Source: Azolla caroliniana
Lineage: Eukaryota > Polypodiophyta
Direction: 5' to 3'
NCBI GenBank assembly: GCA_043228905.1
Contig: JBHGNT010000007.1
Location: 16,554,001-16,618,000, forward strand
DNA length: 64,000 nucleotides
In this document: one piece after another, positions 61,204 through 64,000 of the stretch
How positions within the stretch are numbered: the first letter of the stretch is position 1
How the letters are laid out: every line of letters starts with the position of its first letter
Translations under genes and position numbers: made by a program
Notes under the pieces: generated by a model
The model's input: the letters and a program-made list of their open reading frames with translations, nothing else
What the model was told of the DNA's origin: nothing
Database searches by the model: none

Positions 61204-64000
61204 CTAACCGGACTGGTTTGTCGTTACGCCCATCTGATGCCGAAGGGACCGAAAGCGGTCTGCCGAAAGACACTTGGTCATTCCATCTGCAACATTGTCG
61301 GTTGTGGATATTTTCTCTAGACCGATTTTCCCTGAAATGACGCAGTCCCGAACGAAGTGATATCGAACGTCGATATGTTTGGAGGCGTTGTGGTGAACCG
61401 GATTTTTCGACAAGGCAACAGCACCTTGACTGTCGCTATAGACAACTGGGGCCGAGTCATGGTCGACTTGTCGAAACGTGTGCGCCAGCCGGCCGAGCCA
61501 CAAAGCTTCTTTTGCAGCGTCGGACGCAGCTACATATTCTGCTTCGGTCGTTGAGGTCGCTGTGCACTCCTGAAGTTTCGACTTCCACGAAATTGCTCCA
61601 TTGCCGAATTTGAAGCAGTATCCAGTTGTTGATTTCCGACTGTCTATACAGCCGGCGAAGTCCGAGTCGGTGTAACCGACTACGCCTGAGGTTGAGTTCG
61701 GACCGAAAAGAATGCCGTGGTCTTTTGTGCCAGCCAGATATTTGAACACATGCTTGACTGCGTTCCAATGCGATCGGCCAGGATTGTGCATAAATCTGGT
61801 AACGACTCCTACGGCATGAGAAATATCAGGCCGTGTCGCGACCATCAGGTACATGAGGGAGCCGACTGCCGGTGCATACGGTACCGACTTCATATCTTCC
61901 CCCTCCGGACCGGATGTCGGGCAGTCCCGCTGAGAGAGCCGAAGATTCATGGGGAGCGGGGTTGAAGCAGATTTGGCTGATTGCATGTTGAAGCGTTCCA
62001 AGACACGTCCGATATAGTCGGTCTGAGACAAAAGAAGATGTCGTTTATCGCGATGCCGACTAATCTTCATGCCAAGTATGTGTCGTGCCGGACCGAGGTC
62101 CTTCATGGCAAACTTCAACCGCAATTGCCGAATGAGATCGGCAAGTTCGCCCGCGTGGCGTCCAGAAATTAGCATGTCGTCCACGTAAATGATGAGGAAG
62201 ATGGGTGATCCATCTTGAGCTGTGTTGGTAAAAAGACAATGGTCCTCATCGCTTTTTGAGAAGCCGATCGATTGGATGAAGTCGTCGAACTTCTTGTACC
62301 ATTGTCGCGGTGCCTGTTTGAGGCCGTATAGACTCTTCCTGAGTCGGCAGACTAGATGTTCTTGGCCAGTTGCCACGAAGCCTTTTGGCTGCTCCATATA
62401 AATTTCCTCTTCAAGATCACCATGGAGGAAGGCTGTTTTGACATCTAGCTGAATCAGCTCCAATTTGTCGGCTGCCACTACGCCGAGTAGAAAACGAAGG
62501 GTTGTCATTTTCACCACTGGTGAAAAAATCTCGTCGAAGTCGACGCCATATTCTTGTCGGAAGCCCTTCGCAACTAATCTGGCCTTGTACTTTGGGGTGG
62601 TCGAATCAGACGTCTCTTTTAGTCGATAGACCCACTTGCAAGGAAGAGCACGTCGATTCTTAGGTAATTCGACCAGATCCCAAGTCTTGTTTGCCCGAAT
62701 GGAGTGCATTTCCGACTCCATCGCCAGATGCCAGGTGGCTGAATCGACAGATGTCGATGCTTCTTCGTAAGACGTCGGTTCGCCGGCGTCGGTGAAGAAA
62801 ATTCCAGGAGAATACCTCTCCGGAGGTTGCGACAGTCTTTCGGATCGTCGAGGTATGATTGGACTGGTCGTATCGGGTATCGAGGTCGGATGGTCCGAAA
62901 GCGAATTATTCTGCTGTGCCGAGTCAGAGTTGTCCGAGTCGGTAGTGTAAGGTTCAGCTACCCGTGAAGCTGACCGTGTGTTGAGAGCGGGGCTTTCTTG
63001 AAGGGTCGGCACATCGGAAAATGTTACCCTTCGGACTTCGATCGGTGTTTCGACTGATGGATTCATAGCCGACTCGTTGAACACAACGTCCGAACTTCGA
63101 ACGATTTGTCTGCGTTCGGGGTCCCAGAGTCGGTATCCCATTTCGCCGTCTGATCCATATCCAAGGAAAATGCATTTCCTGGACCGAGGTGCAAGTTTTC
63201 GGCGATCATCTTTCGGAATAAGGGCGTACGCCTCGCATCCGAAGATCCTCAGCTTGTCGTAATTCAGCTTACTGCCGATCCATAGTTCCTGAGGAATTTG
63301 AAGTCCTAGAGGTCTGCTTGGCGACATATTGATTATGTGTACTGCCGTGAGTAGAGCCTCTGCCCAGAAGCCATCCGACAGTCTGGAGTGTTGGAGCATG
63401 GAAACTATCCGTTCTTGGATTGTCCGATTCATGCGTTCTGCAATCCCGTTTTGCTCCGGACTGTGTGGTGCCGTAAATTCACGTCGGATGCCGCGTTGTC
63501 GGCAGAATTTGACGAATTCTTCTGATTTGAACTCTCCCCCATTGTCGGTCCGAAAGCATTTCAGTTTTCGGTCAGTTTGATTTTCTACCATAGTGAGCCA
63601 ATCGGAGAAGATCGAGAAGACACGATCTTTGGTGCGAATTGGATAAGCCCACACCTTTCGAGTCGAATCGTCAATAAAACTGACGAAGTAAGAGGCACCA
63701 CCGAGAGACTGATGCGGCATTGGGCCACAGACGTCCGAGTGGACTAAATCGAGAGGTCTCGTTTCTCTTGGTGCTGATGTCGGGTGTGATGCGGCTGCTT
63801 GTTTGCCATACTGGCAATGTTCGCAGAATTGATGGTCCGAGAAGGAGAGTTTAGGGATGTATCCGGCTCTAGATAGGTGCGTAATGCCGGCCTTGCTGAG
63901 GTGTCCTAATCTTCTGTGCCATAGTGATGACACAGGAATATCCACCAAAAACAGGTTACCCTCTCTGAGCGTAACATGTAACGGATACAGTGAGTGTATC
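61204..64000 (-). CDS. Ty1-copia pol polyprotein, intact as far as seen, continues past the right edge
   Basis: One uninterrupted frame of more than 920 codons is open to the window edge. Counting from residue 1 at 63948: GAG-pre-integrase zinc region 'LWHRRLGHLS...CEHCQYGKQ' (9-50); integrase with D72 ('HSD'), D135 ('TDNGGEF') and E171 ('NGIAER'), a DD35E spacing; reverse transcriptase about 415-660 with 'SLYGLKQAPRQW' and 'YVDD' (588-591); RNase H about 757-890 with 'GYTDSDFAG' and 'TEAEYVAASDA'. It ends 195 bp before the 3' LTR. It is visibly richer in G+C and CG dinucleotides than the surroundings, as expected for a young insertion not yet worn by C-to-T decay. Protease and gag should lie to the right of the window. 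Confidence 0.95.
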   Translation of the reverse strand, partial: IHSLYPLHVTLREGNLFLVDIPVSSLWHRRLGHLSKAGITHLSRAGYIPKLSFSDHQFCEHCQYGKQAAASHPTSAPRETRPLDLVHSDVCGPMPHQSLGGASYFVSFIDDSTRKVWAYPIRTKDRVFSIFSDWLTMVENQTDRKLKCFRTDNGGEFKSEEFVKFCRQRGIRREFTAPHSPEQNGIAERMNRTIQERIVSMLQHSRLSDGFWAEALLTAVHIINMSPSRPLGLQIPQELWIGSKLNYDKLRIFGCEAYALIPKDDRRKLAPRSRKCIFLGYGSDGEMGYRLWDPERRQIVRSSDVVFNESAMNPSVETPIEVRRVTFSDVPTLQESPALNTRSASRVAEPYTTDSDNSDSAQQNNSLSDHPTSIPDTTSPIIPRRSERLSQPPERYSPGIFFTDAGEPTSYEEASTSVDSATWHLAMESEMHSIRANKTWDLVELPKNRRALPCKWVYRLKETSDSTTPKYKARLVAKGFRQEYGVDFDEIFSPVVKMTTLRFLLGVVAADKLELIQLDVKTAFLHGDLEEEIYMEQPKGFVATGQEHLVCRLRKSLYGLKQAPRQWYKKFDDFIQSIGFSKSDEDHCLFTNTAQDGSPIFLIIYVDDMLISGRHAGELADLIRQLRLKFAMKDLGPARHILGMKISRHRDKRHLLLSQTDYIGRVLERFNMQSAKSASTPLPMNLRLSQRDCPTSGPEGEDMKSVPYAPAVGSLMYLMVATRPDISHAVGVVTRFMHNPGRSHWNAVKHVFKYLAGTKDHGILFGPNSTSGVVGYTDSDFAGCIDSRKSTTGYCFKFGNGAISWKSKLQECTATSTTEAEYVAASDAAKEALWLGRLAHTFRQVDHDSAPVVYSDSQGAVALSKNPVHHNASKHIDVRYHFVRDCVISGKIGLEKISTTDNVADGMTKCLSADRFRSLRHQMGVTTNQSG

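Overview
The window is nuclear DNA from a land plant. It holds AT-rich intergenic sequence full of plant-type microsatellites, spliced genes with GT-AG introns of about 80 to 2700 bp, a Ty1-copia element, Ty3-gypsy (chromovirus) pieces, LINE and Mutator-like relics, and fragments of plastid and mitochondrial origin. The LINE reverse transcriptase (run 'GVKQGCPLSPTLFG'), the gypsy gag/chromodomain types and the plastid rpoB wording remind me of seed-free plants or gymnosperms rather than flowering plants. That placement is memory-based inference; species and chromosome cannot be named.

Four intact host genes can be built exon by exon with consistent phases: (1) a CYP71-clan cytochrome P450, minus strand, 10278-12528, 3 exons, 504 aa; (2) CRIPT, minus, 17988-20196, 4 exons, 96 aa; (3) the AAA+ ATPase CDC48/p97, minus, 23658-28636, 9 exons, 813 aa; (4) a calcineurin-like metallophosphoesterase of the PGAP5/Ted1 type, plus, 30945-39169, 13 exons, 562 aa. 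A second P450 at 48537-50759 (minus) is a paralogue of the first, broken by a 605-bp inversion that carries the end of exon 1, intron 1 and the start of exon 2. The two P450 copies bracket the three housekeeping genes.

Layout: 1-10 kb is repeat-derived (LINE tail, Mutator-like transposase relic, GGTTTGG-rich repeats, a large inverted repeat, minisatellites). 10-13 kb is P450-1. 13-18 kb is gene-poor with microsatellites and a plastid-derived ndhF/rpoB chimera at 16.2-16.7 kb. 18-30 kb is CRIPT and CDC48, each with a minisatellite array immediately upstream of its start. 30-39 kb is the phosphoesterase gene, with a mitochondrial-type tRNA-Phe(GAA) in intron 5. 39-48 kb is gene-poor with a SINE-like triplication and a short inverted-repeat element. 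48-51 kb is the inverted P450 pseudogene. 51-57 kb is gene-poor with a hAT-like non-autonomous element and tRNA-derived repeats. 57-64 kb is a retroelement cluster: degenerate LINE, gypsy 3' end, gypsy LTR plus gag start, and a young copia element that cuts the gag frame and runs off the right edge.

The host genes show no operon-like or pathway relationship. CDC48 acts in ubiquitin-dependent extraction, the PGAP5-like enzyme in secretory-pathway GPI-anchor remodelling, CRIPT probably in splicing, and the P450s in specialised metabolism. The most interesting observations are the intragenic inversion, the non-canonical I-helix shared by both P450s, the organelle-derived inserts, and a 51-bp element that is little more than two terminal inverted repeats.
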